DNA of 64,000 nt, from the NCBI RefSeq assembly GCF_020905335.1, contig NZ_JAJJMN010000001.1, positions 2,356,001 to 2,420,000 on the forward strand. The letters are read 5' to 3'. A model generated the notes under the pieces. It made no database searches. It saw nothing but the letters and a program-made list of their open reading frames with translations, and was not told where the DNA came from. This stretch comes from Flavobacterium lipolyticum. Lineage in GTDB: Bacteria; Bacteroidota; Bacteroidia; Flavobacteriales; Flavobacteriaceae. The translations under genes were made by a program, and so were the position numbers. Shown here one piece after another: positions 36,684 through 45,810 of this stretch (position 1 is its first letter; every line of letters begins with the position of its first letter).

Positions 36684-36980
36684 ATGTCTTTAAAGAAACA
36701 GTTTGTAAAAACGAAACCCGTGTGTAAAGTCACCTTTACAATAGATGCAAAAGATGCAAATTCGGCGGCGGTTGTTGGGGATTTTAACAATTGGAATCCC
36801 GAGGAAGGAGTTTTAAGTAAATTGAAAAATGGAACTTTTAAAGCTACTTACGATTTGGTGAAAGACGCGATTTACGAATTTAAATACGTAGTGGACGGAG
36901 TGTATGAAAACGACCCGGAGGCGGATTCGTATAAGTGGAATGATTATGCCGGAAGCGAAAATAGCGTGTTGGTAGTATAA
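36684..36980 (+). CDS. Isoamylase early-set (CBM48-like) domain protein
   Basis: 98 residues making up one immunoglobulin-like early-set domain: CKVTFTIDAKDANSAAVVGD, FNNWNPEEGVLSK and YEFKYVVDGVYENDPEADSY. The full length is one glycogen/carbohydrate-binding module, without catalytic part or signal peptide. It may bind glycogen or oligosaccharides in the cytoplasm, as AMPK-beta-type modules do, but this is inference. It converges on thyA, sharing a bidirectional terminator. Confidence 0.85.
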   Translation: MSLKKQFVKTKPVCKVTFTIDAKDANSAAVVGDFNNWNPEEGVLSKLKNGTFKATYDLVKDAIYEFKYVVDGVYENDPEADSYKWNDYAGSENSVLVV

Positions 36981-37014
36981 AAAAATCCGCTTAAAATTTT
37001 AAGCGGATTTTTTT
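36979..37014. terminator. Bidirectional terminator between CBM48-like gene and thyA
   Basis: Perfect palindrome AAATCCGCTTAAAA/TTTTAAGCGGATTT with A-run on one side and T-run on the other. It serves both convergent genes. Confidence 0.88.
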
Positions 37015-37019
37015 ATGTT

Positions 37020-37871
37020 TTATACAGCAACACTTCCTTTTATGCCGGCATGCGGTTCGTAATCTAAAAGCGTGAAGTCATTGTAATCAAAGTCGAAAAT
37101 GTTTTTAATCTCCGGATTTAAAACCATCTTAGGTAACGGTTTCGGCTCACGTGTAAGTTGCAGTTCTAATTGCTCAAAATGATTGTTGTAAATATGGGCA
37201 TCTCCAAATGTGTGAATGAATTCTCCGGGTTCCAATTCGCAAACCTGTGCAATCATCAAGGTTAATAAAGCATAAGAGGCGATGTTAAATGGAACTCCCA
37301 AAAATATATCGGCACTTCGCTGGTACAGTTGGCAGGAAAGTTTTCCTTTTGTTTCTCCTTTTTCGGTGTCAGGACTTGTGACATAAAATTGAAAGAAAGC
37401 ATGGCAAGGAGGTAAAGCTGCTTTGTTGTTGGCTACATTTTCTTCAAATGATTTTTTAGTATCCGGCAGGACCGAAGGATTCCATGCTGAAACCAGCATT
37501 CTTCGGCTGTTTGGATTTGTTTTTAACTCAGTAATTAATTCAGAGATCTGATCAATTTCTTCGCTGTTCCAATTGCGCCATTGATGTCCGTAAACAGGGC
37601 CTAAATCGCCATTAGAGTCTGCCCAGGCATCCCAAATTTTTACACCGTTTTCCTGAAGGTACTTTACGTTGGTATCACCTTTTAAGAACCAAAGCAATTC
37701 ATATATGATTGATTTTAGGTGTAGTTTTTTGGTGGTAACCATTGGGAAACCTTCACTTAAATCAAATCGCATTTGGTAGCCAAAAACACTTTTGGTTCCC
37801 GTTCCTGTTCTGTCTCCTTTTTGGCAACCGTTGTCTAAAACGTGTCGTACCAAATCTAAGTATTGCTTCAT
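37020..37871 (-). CDS. thyA: Thymidylate synthase
   Basis: 283 residues. It methylates dUMP to dTMP with methylenetetrahydrofolate. The catalytic C156 is in [11 protein letters not shown], with [33 protein letters not shown] and [14 protein letters not shown] also present. Compared with the 264-residue Escherichia coli enzyme it has short insertions, including about 10 residues just before the catalytic Cys region and [13 protein letters not shown] just after it. The folA gene lies downstream in the same direction, although a convergent gene separates them. Confidence 0.97.
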   Translation of the reverse strand: MKQYLDLVRHVLDNGCQKGDRTGTGTKSVFGYQMRFDLSEGFPMVTTKKLHLKSIIYELLWFLKGDTNVKYLQENGVKIWDAWADSNGDLGPVYGHQWRNWNSEEIDQISELITELKTNPNSRRMLVSAWNPSVLPDTKKSFEENVANNKAALPPCHAFFQFYVTSPDTEKGETKGKLSCQLYQRSADIFLGVPFNIASYALLTLMIAQVCELEPGEFIHTFGDAHIYNNHFEQLELQLTREPKPLPKMVLNPEIKNIFDFDYNDFTLLDYEPHAGIKGSVAV

Positions 37872-37874
37872 GGT

Positions 37875-37985
37875 GCTTTAAGCTTTAGGCTTTAAGCTTT
37901 AGGCTTTATCCTAAATACTTATAGCTTGTTTTTTATGTTTCGGGCTTTAAAGCTTACGGCCTAATGCCTACGGCTTATTGCCTTA
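37875..37985. repeat. Heptad-repeat element upstream of thyA
   Basis: Five perfect 7-bp units of the form GCTTTAR (37875-37909), an AT-rich centre, then AGCTTAC, GGCCTAA, TGCCTAC, GGCTTAT, TGCCTTA in the same 7-bp rhythm to 37985. TTAGGC in the first arm and GCCTAA in the second can pair. It fills the whole gap between the nuclease gene and thyA. Confidence 0.78.
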
Positions 37986-37987
37986 AA

Positions 37988-38611
37988 TTATCTTTTCGAA
38001 ATTTCGTCTCGAATTTTAGCTGCTTTTTCGTAATCTTCCTGAGAAACAGCCTGGTCTAAAAGTTCGTTTAGTTCCTGTAAGCTATGTTTGGAATAAATAT
38101 CTCCGGATTGATTGCTTTCCTCTTCACGTCCAAAAGTTTCCGGATTCGAAAGTACATCGTCGATTTCCTGAGATCCCTGATCGGTTTCTGCCGTATTCGA
38201 TTTTAAATAAATTCCCGCTTTGTCCAGAATGTTTTTGTAAGTAAAAATCGGAGCATTAAATCGCAAAGCCAATGCAATGGCGTCAGAAGTTCTGGCATCG
38301 ATAATTTCTTCGATTTTGTCTCTTTCGCAGATTAAACTGGAATAAAAAACACCATCCACAAGTTTGTGAATAATTACTTGTTTTACGACTATATCAAATC
38401 TTTCAGCGAAGTTTCTGAACAAATCGTGCGTTAAGGGACGCGGAGGTTTAATTTCTTTTTCCAGAGCAATAGCAATCGATTGTGCTTCAAAAGCACCAAT
38501 AACGATAGGCAATTTTCTTTCGCCATCAACTTCATTCAAAATTAAGGCATAAGCGCCATTTTGAGTTTGACTGTATGAAATTCCTTTTATAGATAATTTT
38601 ACTAGACTCAT
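37988..38611 (-). CDS. Bifunctional nuclease family (DUF151) protein with UVR motif
   Basis: 207 residues. N-terminal BFN/DUF151 domain (about 1-140: LPIVIGAFEAQSIAIALEKE, RPLTHDLFRNFAERFDI, EIIDARTSDAIALALRFNAP) and a C-terminal UVR motif (ELNELLDQAVSQEDYEKAAK IRDEI), the helical pair found in UvrB/UvrC. Relatives have RNase and DNase activity in plants and Mycobacterium; the bacterial role is not settled. A 13-bp palindrome GGCAATTATTGCC (38629-38641) lies 18 bp before the start and may be an operator. Confidence 0.88.
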   Translation of the reverse strand: MSLVKLSIKGISYSQTQNGAYALILNEVDGERKLPIVIGAFEAQSIAIALEKEIKPPRPLTHDLFRNFAERFDIVVKQVIIHKLVDGVFYSSLICERDKIEEIIDARTSDAIALALRFNAPIFTYKNILDKAGIYLKSNTAETDQGSQEIDDVLSNPETFGREEESNQSGDIYSKHSLQELNELLDQAVSQEDYEKAAKIRDEISKR

Positions 38612-38702
38612 ATATATGGGTAAAAAAGGGCAATTATTGCCTCATTTTGATACTTTTTTTGATTGAAAAATAAAGGTGCAATTTTAATCAAAAAATATGG
38701 AA

Positions 38703-38752
38703 CAAAAAAGCTACCTAAAACAAAGATACGATTATCTTGTTTTTAGGTAGCT
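38703..38752 (-). terminator. Intrinsic terminator of etfA
   Basis: Long imperfect hairpin with arms AGCTACCTAAAAC (38709-38721) and GTTTTTAGGTAGCT (38739-38752), and a T-run on the minus strand, 25 bp past the etfA stop. Confidence 0.8.
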
Positions 38753-38776
38753 ATATTTTTAAAGAGAATTTTTAAA

Positions 38777-39745
38777 TTAAGAATGTTGTGCTTTAAAAGC
38801 TTTTAATTTCTCAATTAATTGCGGTACAATTTCGAAAGCATCTCCAACTACTCCGTAATCAGCTACTTTAAAGAAAGGAGCTTCAGGATCGTTGTTGATT
38901 ACCACTTTTACTTTTGATGAGTTGATACCTGCAATGTGCTGAATAGCACCAGAAATTCCTATTGCAATGTATAAATTAGTGGCAACCGGTTTTCCGGTTT
39001 GTCCAACGTGCTCGCTGTGAGGTCTCCATCCTAAGTCAGAAACCGGTTTAGAACAAGCTGTTGCGGCGCCTAATACAGAAGCAAGATCTTCAACTAATCC
39101 CCAGTTTTCAGGGCCTTTTAGTCCACGTCCGCCTGAAACTACGACATCAGCATCAGCGATAGAAACTTTTCCGGTTACTTTTTCTACAGATTCTACTTTT
39201 ACTCCAAAATCGTTGTCTCCAATTGTTGGGTTGAAATCTTCTTCGGTTGCAGATCCTGCACTTTCGAAAATTCCGTAAGAGTTTTTAGCAAGACCAAGAA
39301 CTTTTACCTCTGTAGTGATTTCAGTAATATTGAAAGCTTTGTTAGAGAAAGCATTTCTTTTTACCTGAAAAGGAGAAGTGCTAACCGGCAATCCAACCAC
39401 ATTTGAAGCGAAACCAGCGTTTAAAGCTACAGCTACTAATGATGAAAGGTAGATACTGTCTGTTGTAGAAGAAAGTAAAACTACTTTTGTAGCTTCTTTT
39501 TCAGCGGCTTGTTTGATCACATCGGCATAAGCCTTAGCAGTAAAACCGGCTAATTTATCGTTGTTTACTTTTAATACTTTATCAACTCCGTATTTTGATA
39601 ATTCGCTAACGTCACTAATGTTTACGGTTAAAGCGGTAACAGTTGTTCCTAAAGTTTCGGCTACTTTTTTAGCGTAAGAAGCTAGTTCAAAAGCTACTTT
39701 TTTAAATTTTCCTTCTGCAGATTCTGCATATATTAATATTGACAT
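38777..39745 (-). CDS. etfA: Electron transfer flavoprotein subunit alpha
   Basis: 322 residues. The C-terminal FAD domain shows VVSGGRGLKGPENWGLVEDL, GAATACSKPVSDLGWRPHSE, QTGKPVATNLYIAIGISGAI and INNDPEAPFFKVADYGVVGD. With EtfB it carries electrons from acyl-CoA dehydrogenases to the quinone pool. It follows etfB in the same direction, separated by a long heptad-repeat element. Confidence 0.97.
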   Translation of the reverse strand: MSILIYAESAEGKFKKVAFELASYAKKVAETLGTTVTALTVNISDVSELSKYGVDKVLKVNNDKLAGFTAKAYADVIKQAAEKEATKVVLLSSTTDSIYLSSLVAVALNAGFASNVVGLPVSTSPFQVKRNAFSNKAFNITEITTEVKVLGLAKNSYGIFESAGSATEEDFNPTIGDNDFGVKVESVEKVTGKVSIADADVVVSGGRGLKGPENWGLVEDLASVLGAATACSKPVSDLGWRPHSEHVGQTGKPVATNLYIAIGISGAIQHIAGINSSKVKVVINNDPEAPFFKVADYGVVGDAFEIVPQLIEKLKAFKAQHS

Positions 39746-39751
39746 AATAAT

Positions 39752-39895
39752 TTTAGATTTTAGATTTTAGATTTCAGATTTTTAAAATTGAAATCTAAAA
39801 TGATTATTGATTTTAGATTTTGAAGTGAATCAATTGTTGGTTTTAGATTTAGTATTGCGATCTGCAATCTAAAATCTAAAGTCTACAATCTTAGA
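39752..39895. repeat. Inverted heptad-repeat element between etfB and etfA
   Basis: Four units TTTAGAT/TTCAGAT (39752-39779), a centre with further isolated TCTAAAA and TTTAGAT copies, and five opposed units TCTGCAA, TCTAAAA, TCTAAAG, TCTACAA, TCTTAGA (39861-39895). It fills the whole gap between the two subunit genes. Confidence 0.82.
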
Positions 39896-40637
39896 TCACC
39901 TTAGCCTCGTTGTGTAATAAATTGATTAATTCATCTAAATTATCAGGAGAAACTAATTTTACGGCTGATTTAGGAGCTGGTTTTTCAAATTTTACCGCTT
40001 TTGTGTTTACCGGAGCATCAACTGGTTCTAGAATAGTTAACGCTTTTGTTCTTGCTGTCATGATTCCTCTCATGTTTGGAATACGTAAGTCTTTTTCTTC
40101 AACAAGACCTTTTTGACCACCAATGATTAAAGGTAAAGTAGTGCTTACAGTTTCTTTTCCGCCATCGATTTCACGAACTGCTTTTACATTACTGCCTTCA
40201 ACAGTGATCGAAGTACAAGAGTTTAAAAAGTTAGAACCTAAAATTCCTGCAATCATCCCAGGAACCATTCCACCATTATAATCTAAAGATTCTTTTCCGG
40301 CAATTACCAAATCATAACCACCATTTTTAATTACTTCAGCCAATTGTTTTGCAACAAAAAAACCATCAGTTGGGTTGGCATTTACACGAATCGCTTCGTT
40401 TGCACCAATTGCCAAAGCTTTACGTAAAGTAGGCTCAGTATCAGGTCCTCCAACATTTACAACTGTTACCGTTGCGCCTTGTTGCTCCTGAAACCAGATT
40501 GCACGTGTAAGACCAAACTCGTCATTAGGATTAATTACATATTGAACACCATTGGTATCGAATTCTGAGTCACCATTGGAGAAGTTAATTTTTGAAGTAG
40601 TATCAGGCACATGGCTGATGCAAACTAATATTTTCAT
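39891..40637 (-). CDS. etfB: Electron transfer flavoprotein subunit beta
   Basis: 248 residues from the ATG at 40637 (MKILVCISHVPDTTSKINF), the standard N-terminus; an in-frame ATG at 40673 adds 12 residues that no family member needs. AMP-binding and family signatures: VINPNDEFGLTRAIWFQEQQ, GGYDLVIAGKESLDYNGGMV and the signature VREIDGGKETVSTTLPLIIG. A -7-like TAAATTTG on the minus strand (40673-40680) overlaps the alternative start, which supports the shorter form. Confidence 0.96.
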   Translation of the reverse strand: MKILVCISHVPDTTSKINFSNGDSEFDTNGVQYVINPNDEFGLTRAIWFQEQQGATVTVVNVGGPDTEPTLRKALAIGANEAIRVNANPTDGFFVAKQLAEVIKNGGYDLVIAGKESLDYNGGMVPGMIAGILGSNFLNSCTSITVEGSNVKAVREIDGGKETVSTTLPLIIGGQKGLVEEKDLRIPNMRGIMTARTKALTILEPVDAPVNTKAVKFEKPAPKSAVKLVSPDNLDELINLLHNEAKVI

Positions 40638-41129
40638 AAGTATATATTTTGATAAATTATAAAACGCTTCCACAAATTTAGAAATTAAAATCGAAATAAT
40701 ATACTATGCATGCATAATATTTTTTAAAAACTATTACGTTTTCGCAGATTATGGAATAAGGAAAGCCGTTCGTCGTTATTGAATAGTGATAATGCATTGA
40801 TGTTTCCTGATTCTTAGGGATTTTGTAAAACAGGGGTTGCTCGAACTGTTAAATTTGTTGTGGATTATACTATAATTTCGATTGTTACGTTAGTTAGTAG
40901 GAATTTTACTGAAGTGAAGTCTGACATTAGAGAGGGAAGTTGGGCTGAAAAAAAGTTTTTAAGTGATAAAACGTTAATTACATCGATTTCGTAATTATCA
41001 CAATAAATTTGAAAAAGTTAAAAGCGCAGGAGAGACGGAAGTTCGTGTGATTTTAAATTCAATTTATGCTTTTAAGTGATTTAAAATATTTATTTTTGCT
41101 CTTCAGAAAATTCAACATACAATATAAAT
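40638..41129. other. 492-bp divergent intergenic region with near-perfect palindrome
   Basis: No credible gene. It holds a 20-bp palindrome at 40701-40720 (ATACTATGCATGCATAATAT, 9 of 10 pairs), 21 bp upstream of the -7-like element of etfB, and a plus-strand TATTTTTG (41091-41098) placed 31 bp before the pdhB start. The remaining 370 bp are AT-rich without a motif I can name. Confidence 0.5.
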
Positions 41130-42107
41130 ATGAGAACAATACAATTTAGAGAGGCCATTTGTGAAGCGATGAGCGAAGAAATGCGTCACGATGAATCCAT
41201 ATATTTAATGGGCGAAGAAGTTGCAGAATACAACGGAGCTTACAAAGCTTCAAAAGGAATGCTTGCTGAGTTTGGTGAAAAAAGAGTAATCGATACTCCA
41301 ATTGCTGAGCTTGGTTTTACAGGAATTGCAGTAGGATCAGCAATGAATGGCTGTCGTCCTATTGTTGAGTATATGACTTTCAACTTTTGTTTAGTAGGTA
41401 TTGATCAAATTATAAATAATGCTGCTAAAATGCGTCAAATGACAGGTGGACAATTTAATGTGCCTATCGTTTTTCGTGGACCAACTGCTTCTGCAGGTCA
41501 ATTAGGAGCAACTCACTCTCAAGCTTTAGAAAACTGGTTTGCTAATACTCCGGGACTTAAAGTGGTTGTGCCTTCAACTCCTTATGATGCAAAAGGACTT
41601 TTAAAATCTGCTATTCGTGATAATGATCCAGTAATTTTTATGGAATCTGAGCAAATGTATGGTGACAAAGGGGAGGTGCCGGACGGAGAATATACAATTC
41701 CATTAGGAGTTGCCGATATTAAACGTGAAGGAAAAGACGTTACAATTGTTTCTTTTGGTAAAATTATCAAAGAAGCTTTTATCGCTGCTGATGAATTGGC
41801 TAAAGAAGGAATCTCTTGTGAGATTATCGATTTAAGAACAGTTCGTCCAATGGATAAAGAAACTATTCTTGCTTCTGTAAGAAAAACAAACCGTTTAGTA
41901 GTTTTAGAAGAGGCTTGGCCATTTGCAAGTATTTCATCTGAGATTACTTATATCGTTCAGGAACAAGCATTCGATTTTCTTGATGCGCCAATTCAGCGTA
42001 TTACGACTGCCGATGCACCTGCACCATATTCTCCTGTTTTACTAAAAGATTGGTTGCCAAATGCCGGTGATGTAGTAAAAGCAGTAAAGAAAGTAATGTA
42101 CAAATAG
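41130..42107 (+). CDS. pdhB: Pyruvate dehydrogenase E1 component subunit beta
   Basis: 325 residues. Transketolase-like pyrimidine-binding domain (GEEVAEYNGAYKASKGMLAE, VIDTPIAELGFTGIAVGSAM, RGPTASAGQLGATHSQALEN) and C-terminal domain (ISCEIIDLRTVRPMDKETIL, VVLEEAWPFASISSEI). It forms the thiamine-diphosphate E1 enzyme with an alpha subunit whose gene is not next to it. It is a single-gene unit with its own terminator. Branched-chain 2-oxoacid dehydrogenase beta is the main alternative, but the sequence fits pyruvate dehydrogenase better. Confidence 0.93.
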   Translation: MRTIQFREAICEAMSEEMRHDESIYLMGEEVAEYNGAYKASKGMLAEFGEKRVIDTPIAELGFTGIAVGSAMNGCRPIVEYMTFNFCLVGIDQIINNAAKMRQMTGGQFNVPIVFRGPTASAGQLGATHSQALENWFANTPGLKVVVPSTPYDAKGLLKSAIRDNDPVIFMESEQMYGDKGEVPDGEYTIPLGVADIKREGKDVTIVSFGKIIKEAFIAADELAKEGISCEIIDLRTVRPMDKETILASVRKTNRLVVLEEAWPFASISSEITYIVQEQAFDFLDAPIQRITTADAPAPYSPVLLKDWLPNAGDVVKAVKKVMYK

Positions 42108-42127
42108 TAAATTAAACGATACTTATA

Positions 42128-42166
42128 AAACTTCATCAGTCATGTTAATTGATGAAGTTTTTTTTT
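42128..42166 (+). terminator. Intrinsic terminator of pdhB
   Basis: AAACTTCATCA (42128-42138) / TGATGAAGTTT (42150-42160), 11-nt loop, then a 9-nt T-run. An ATG at 42142 lies in its loop and is therefore not the start of the next gene. Confidence 0.88.
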
Positions 42167-42174
42167 GCAGGATT

Positions 42175-44676
42175 ATGAAAAGAATAATTTTACTCAGCTT
42201 ATTTTTTGTACTCGCACTAGTGGGTGGCGTTGCTGCACAAACTAAAGTGAGTGGAATTGTTTTAGACAAATCGAATCAGCCGATTCCGTTTGCCAATGTT
42301 GTTTTTAAAGGATCGAATACGGGAATTGTTTCGAATGAAGATGGACGTTTTTATCTCGAATCGCCTAATACTTACACGACCTTATTAGTAAGTTCGGCAG
42401 GATTTTCAGATCGGGAGGTTACGCTGGAAAAAGCCGTAAACTATGACTTTAAGATCGTTTTAAGCGAAGCTGAAGCACTGAATGAAGTCGTTATTTTTAC
42501 CGGAAAAACCTCTAAGAAAAACAATCCTGCGCTGGATATTCTGAGAAAAATCTGGGAACGTAAACGTAAGAACGGACTGTACCAATTCAGTCAGTATCAA
42601 ATGCAGAAGTATGAAAAAGTCGAGTTTGATATGAACACGATTGATAGTGCTTTTATGAAGAATAAACTCTTCAAAGGAATGGAATTTGTGTTCCAGCATG
42701 TTGATACATCAGAAGTTACCGGGAAAACGTATCTGCCAATTTTTATTAGTGAATCTCTTTATGATGTGTACGGAGATAATAAATTAAAGAAAACAAAGGA
42801 GAATCTGACCGGAAATAAAACTTCAGGGTTTAATGGTAATCAGCAGATTTTGTCTTTTGTAAAAGATCTGTACTCGGATTATAATATTTACGACAATCAC
42901 CTTAAATTTTTCGATAAGAGCTTTACAAGTCCGCTTTCCAGAACCGGAATTGACGTCTACAATTATGTTTTAAAAGACAGTGCATATGTCGATAAAAAAT
43001 GGTGTTATAATATTGTTTTTTATCCAAGACGTAAAAATGAACTGACTTTTAAAGGGGATTTTTGGGTAAACGATACCACTTTTGCGATCAAAAAAATTAA
43101 TATGGCCGTTACTAAAAGTGCCAATATTAACTGGGTAAAAGACATTTATATCGAACAGGAATTTGAGGTAGAGAATGATTCTGTATTTCTTCTGACCCGT
43201 GATTATATGATGTCTGATTTTGCTTTGAACAAAAAGGAAAAATCAAAAGGGGTTTACGGAAAGCGAACCACATTATATAAAGATCATAAATTCAATCTTC
43301 AGAAACCGGAAAGTTTTTATAAACAGGAAGTTAATTTTATTGATAATTCTGTCTATACGAAATCGGATGAGTTTTGGAATGAAAACCGTTTTGAAAAACT
43401 CAATAAGGATGAGGCGGGTATTTATAAAATGCTCGACACGTTGCAAACTGTCAAAAGATTCAAGCAACTCTATAGCTTAGTTTCTATTCTGGGAAGTGGT
43501 TATGTTGAGTTTAAGAATTTCGATTTTGGACCTATCTTTTCAACATTCGGTTATAATGAAGTTGAAGGATTGCGATTGCGTGCAGGAGGAAGGACATATT
43601 TTGGCCCGAACGACCCTTGGCGTATACAAGCCTATACAGCATATGGTTTTGACGATAATAAATTCAAATACGGAGTTTCCGGAAAATGGATGGTGGACAA
43701 GAAAAACCGTGTCATTATCTCTGGAGGAAACAGGCGCGATATCGAACAAATTGGTGCAAGTTTAACGACTACCAATGATATTTTAGGACGAAGTTTTGCT
43801 TCTTCCGCCTTATTTACCACAGGAAGTAATGGAAAATTGACGAACATAAATCTGAGCAATGTTTCCCTTGAAATGGAGCCTCTTAAGAATTTTGTTGTTC
43901 AGGCCGGAGTTTCCTATAGAACTTTAGAATCGGCTTCTCCTACTTTTAGTTTAGACTATTATACTACTTTGCCAACAGCGGCAAATCCGGCTGGTGTAAT
44001 AGCCAATAAGGTAACGCAGTCAGAAGCGAACATTCAGTTTGAGTTTATGCCTAATCGTAAAACTATCGGTTTTGGAGTAGAGCGAAATATTGTTGACAGT
44101 CCTTTTAGTCATTTCTTTATTAATTTTAGTTATGGTTTAAAAGGGGTTTTAAACAGTGATTTTGCTTATCAAAAAGTTCAATTGTTTTATAAGCAGCCTA
44201 TTATCATTGGCCCGTTAGGAAGATCCAATATTATCATTGAAACGGGAAAAACCTTTGGTACAATTCCGCTGGGATTAATGAGTGTAATACCCGGAAACCA
44301 GACTTATTTTACTATCGAGAACACATTCAGTAACTTAAATTTCTACGAGTTTGTAACCGATCAGTATACTACTTTACAATGGAATCATGATTTTGGAGGA
44401 AGGCTGTTTGCAAGAATTCCATTCATGAGAAAATTAAACTGGAGAGAATTTGTAGGAGTGAGAGCGGTACATGGAACCATTTCGGATGCCAATCGTGCCA
44501 TTAATGCTTCGGGCTTACCTTATAATGCACCCGAAAATGTGTATTGGGAATACAATGCCGGAATTGGAAATATATTCAAAGTATTTCGTCTTGACTTCTC
44601 CTGGAGAGGGAATTACCTCAATATGCCGGATGCAAGCAAATTTGCGATAAAAGGTTCATTTGGTTTTTATTTTTAG
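42175..44676 (+). CDS. DUF5686 outer-membrane protein with carboxypeptidase-like regulatory domain
   Basis: 833 residues from the ATG at 42175 (MKRIILLSLFFVLALVGGVA, a proper signal peptide). An earlier in-frame ATG at 42142 is inside the pdhB terminator. Domain order: regulatory beta-sandwich (about 25-110, VSGIVLDKSNQPIPFANVVF), the DUF5686 central region (ALDILRKIWERKRKNGLYQF), and a C-terminal half of about 400 residues with alternating strands like an outer-membrane barrel, ending in FAIKGSFGFYF. The function is unknown. The architecture resembles Omp85-like or receptor-like surface proteins. Confidence 0.88.
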   Translation: MKRIILLSLFFVLALVGGVAAQTKVSGIVLDKSNQPIPFANVVFKGSNTGIVSNEDGRFYLESPNTYTTLLVSSAGFSDREVTLEKAVNYDFKIVLSEAEALNEVVIFTGKTSKKNNPALDILRKIWERKRKNGLYQFSQYQMQKYEKVEFDMNTIDSAFMKNKLFKGMEFVFQHVDTSEVTGKTYLPIFISESLYDVYGDNKLKKTKENLTGNKTSGFNGNQQILSFVKDLYSDYNIYDNHLKFFDKSFTSPLSRTGIDVYNYVLKDSAYVDKKWCYNIVFYPRRKNELTFKGDFWVNDTTFAIKKINMAVTKSANINWVKDIYIEQEFEVENDSVFLLTRDYMMSDFALNKKEKSKGVYGKRTTLYKDHKFNLQKPESFYKQEVNFIDNSVYTKSDEFWNENRFEKLNKDEAGIYKMLDTLQTVKRFKQLYSLVSILGSGYVEFKNFDFGPIFSTFGYNEVEGLRLRAGGRTYFGPNDPWRIQAYTAYGFDDNKFKYGVSGKWMVDKKNRVIISGGNRRDIEQIGASLTTTNDILGRSFASSALFTTGSNGKLTNINLSNVSLEMEPLKNFVVQAGVSYRTLESASPTFSLDYYTTLPTAANPAGVIANKVTQSEANIQFEFMPNRKTIGFGVERNIVDSPFSHFFINFSYGLKGVLNSDFAYQKVQLFYKQPIIIGPLGRSNIIIETGKTFGTIPLGLMSVIPGNQTYFTIENTFSNLNFYEFVTDQYTTLQWNHDFGGRLFARIPFMRKLNWREFVGVRAVHGTISDANRAINASGLPYNAPENVYWEYNAGIGNIFKVFRLDFSWRGNYLNMPDASKFAIKGSFGFYF

Positions 44677-44710
44677 ATAAATTGTCAGATTTTTTCTTAA
44701 TTTAGTTTCT

Positions 44711-45763
44711 ATGAGTATAACTATAGAAAGTAAGAATCTAAATTGGACAAATAATCTTAGAGTTTTAGCCACCATCAGCGTGATCGTAGTGCATGTAGCC
44801 TGTGATATTCTCTATCAGTACGGTCATATATCCAATTTTACCTGGTGGACAGGTAATGTTTACGACGGTCTTGTCCGTTTTTGTGTACCGGTTTTTTTGA
44901 TGCTTACCGGAGCATTAATGCTGAACAAAAAATACGAACTGAATGATTTTCTGAGAAAAAAGTTCTCGAGAATTATTTTACCTTTCTTATTTTGGAGTCT
45001 TTTTTATGTTCTGTTAACGGTCAGAAGCGAATTTTTGTTAGAATCTGAAAAAGCATTTGTCGATATTTTTAAGCGTGCCTTTACACTTATTATCGGAGGG
45101 AGTTCCTTTCATTTATGGTATATTTATATGGTTATTGGGATTTATCTTTTTATCCCGATTCTCAGCAAGTGGATTCAGAATGCCAATGAAAAAGAGATAT
45201 TGTATTTTCTGGCCATTTGGATTTTTGCTCTAATGATCAATCAGCCTATTTTTTCTAAGTTCAGAATCAATGTGGATCTGACTTATTTTACAGGTTTTTT
45301 AGGCTATCTGGTTTTGGGCTATTATTTGTCGGTCAAGTCATTTCAATACGATGCCCGAAGACTCAAACAGATTTCTGTACTCTTGCTTTCTTTTGGAGCC
45401 ATTATCACCATTTTCGGGACTTATTTTCTGTCGATAGCAGAAGATTGTTTTAATGAATATTTCTATGGCTATCTGACTTTTAATGTGATGCTGGTCTCTA
45501 TTGGATTGTTTATTTTCTTTAAAAATTCACAAATTACAAATCCGGTACTGGTACGGGTGATTGGTTTTATCAATAAATATAGTTACGGTATTTATCTGGT
45601 TCATATTTTGGTTTTGCGGTTTCTGGTGTCTTCAGGAATCGATTATGATTTTATAAATCCGGTTTTGGCTATTCCTATTACAACGTTATTGTGTTTGTTC
45701 CTTTCTTCTTTTATTATTTATGCGGTGAATAAACTTCCTTACGGGCAATACATTTCAGGGTAA
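44711..45763 (+). CDS. Acyltransferase 3 family membrane protein
   Basis: 350 residues with about ten membrane helices. Family signatures: NNLRVLATISVIVVHVACDI with the catalytic-type His in the first helix, RFCVPVFLMLTGALML, GGSSFHLWYIYMVIGIYLF and IGFINKYSYGIYLVHILVLR. These enzymes O-acylate sugars of surface polysaccharides or lipids. It stands alone without polysaccharide genes nearby, so the substrate is unknown. Confidence 0.9.
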   Translation: MSITIESKNLNWTNNLRVLATISVIVVHVACDILYQYGHISNFTWWTGNVYDGLVRFCVPVFLMLTGALMLNKKYELNDFLRKKFSRIILPFLFWSLFYVLLTVRSEFLLESEKAFVDIFKRAFTLIIGGSSFHLWYIYMVIGIYLFIPILSKWIQNANEKEILYFLAIWIFALMINQPIFSKFRINVDLTYFTGFLGYLVLGYYLSVKSFQYDARRLKQISVLLLSFGAIITIFGTYFLSIAEDCFNEYFYGYLTFNVMLVSIGLFIFFKNSQITNPVLVRVIGFINKYSYGIYLVHILVLRFLVSSGIDYDFINPVLAIPITTLLCLFLSSFIIYAVNKLPYGQYISG

Positions 45764-45810
45764 TGATTCCCGTAATTTTGTTTAATTTTGAGTACTCTTA
45801 AAACAAAGTT

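Noticed and set aside
42142..42174. Earlier ATG for the DUF5686 gene
   Set aside because: It lies in the loop of the pdhB terminator and spoils the signal peptide; the ATG at 42175 gives a normal export signal.
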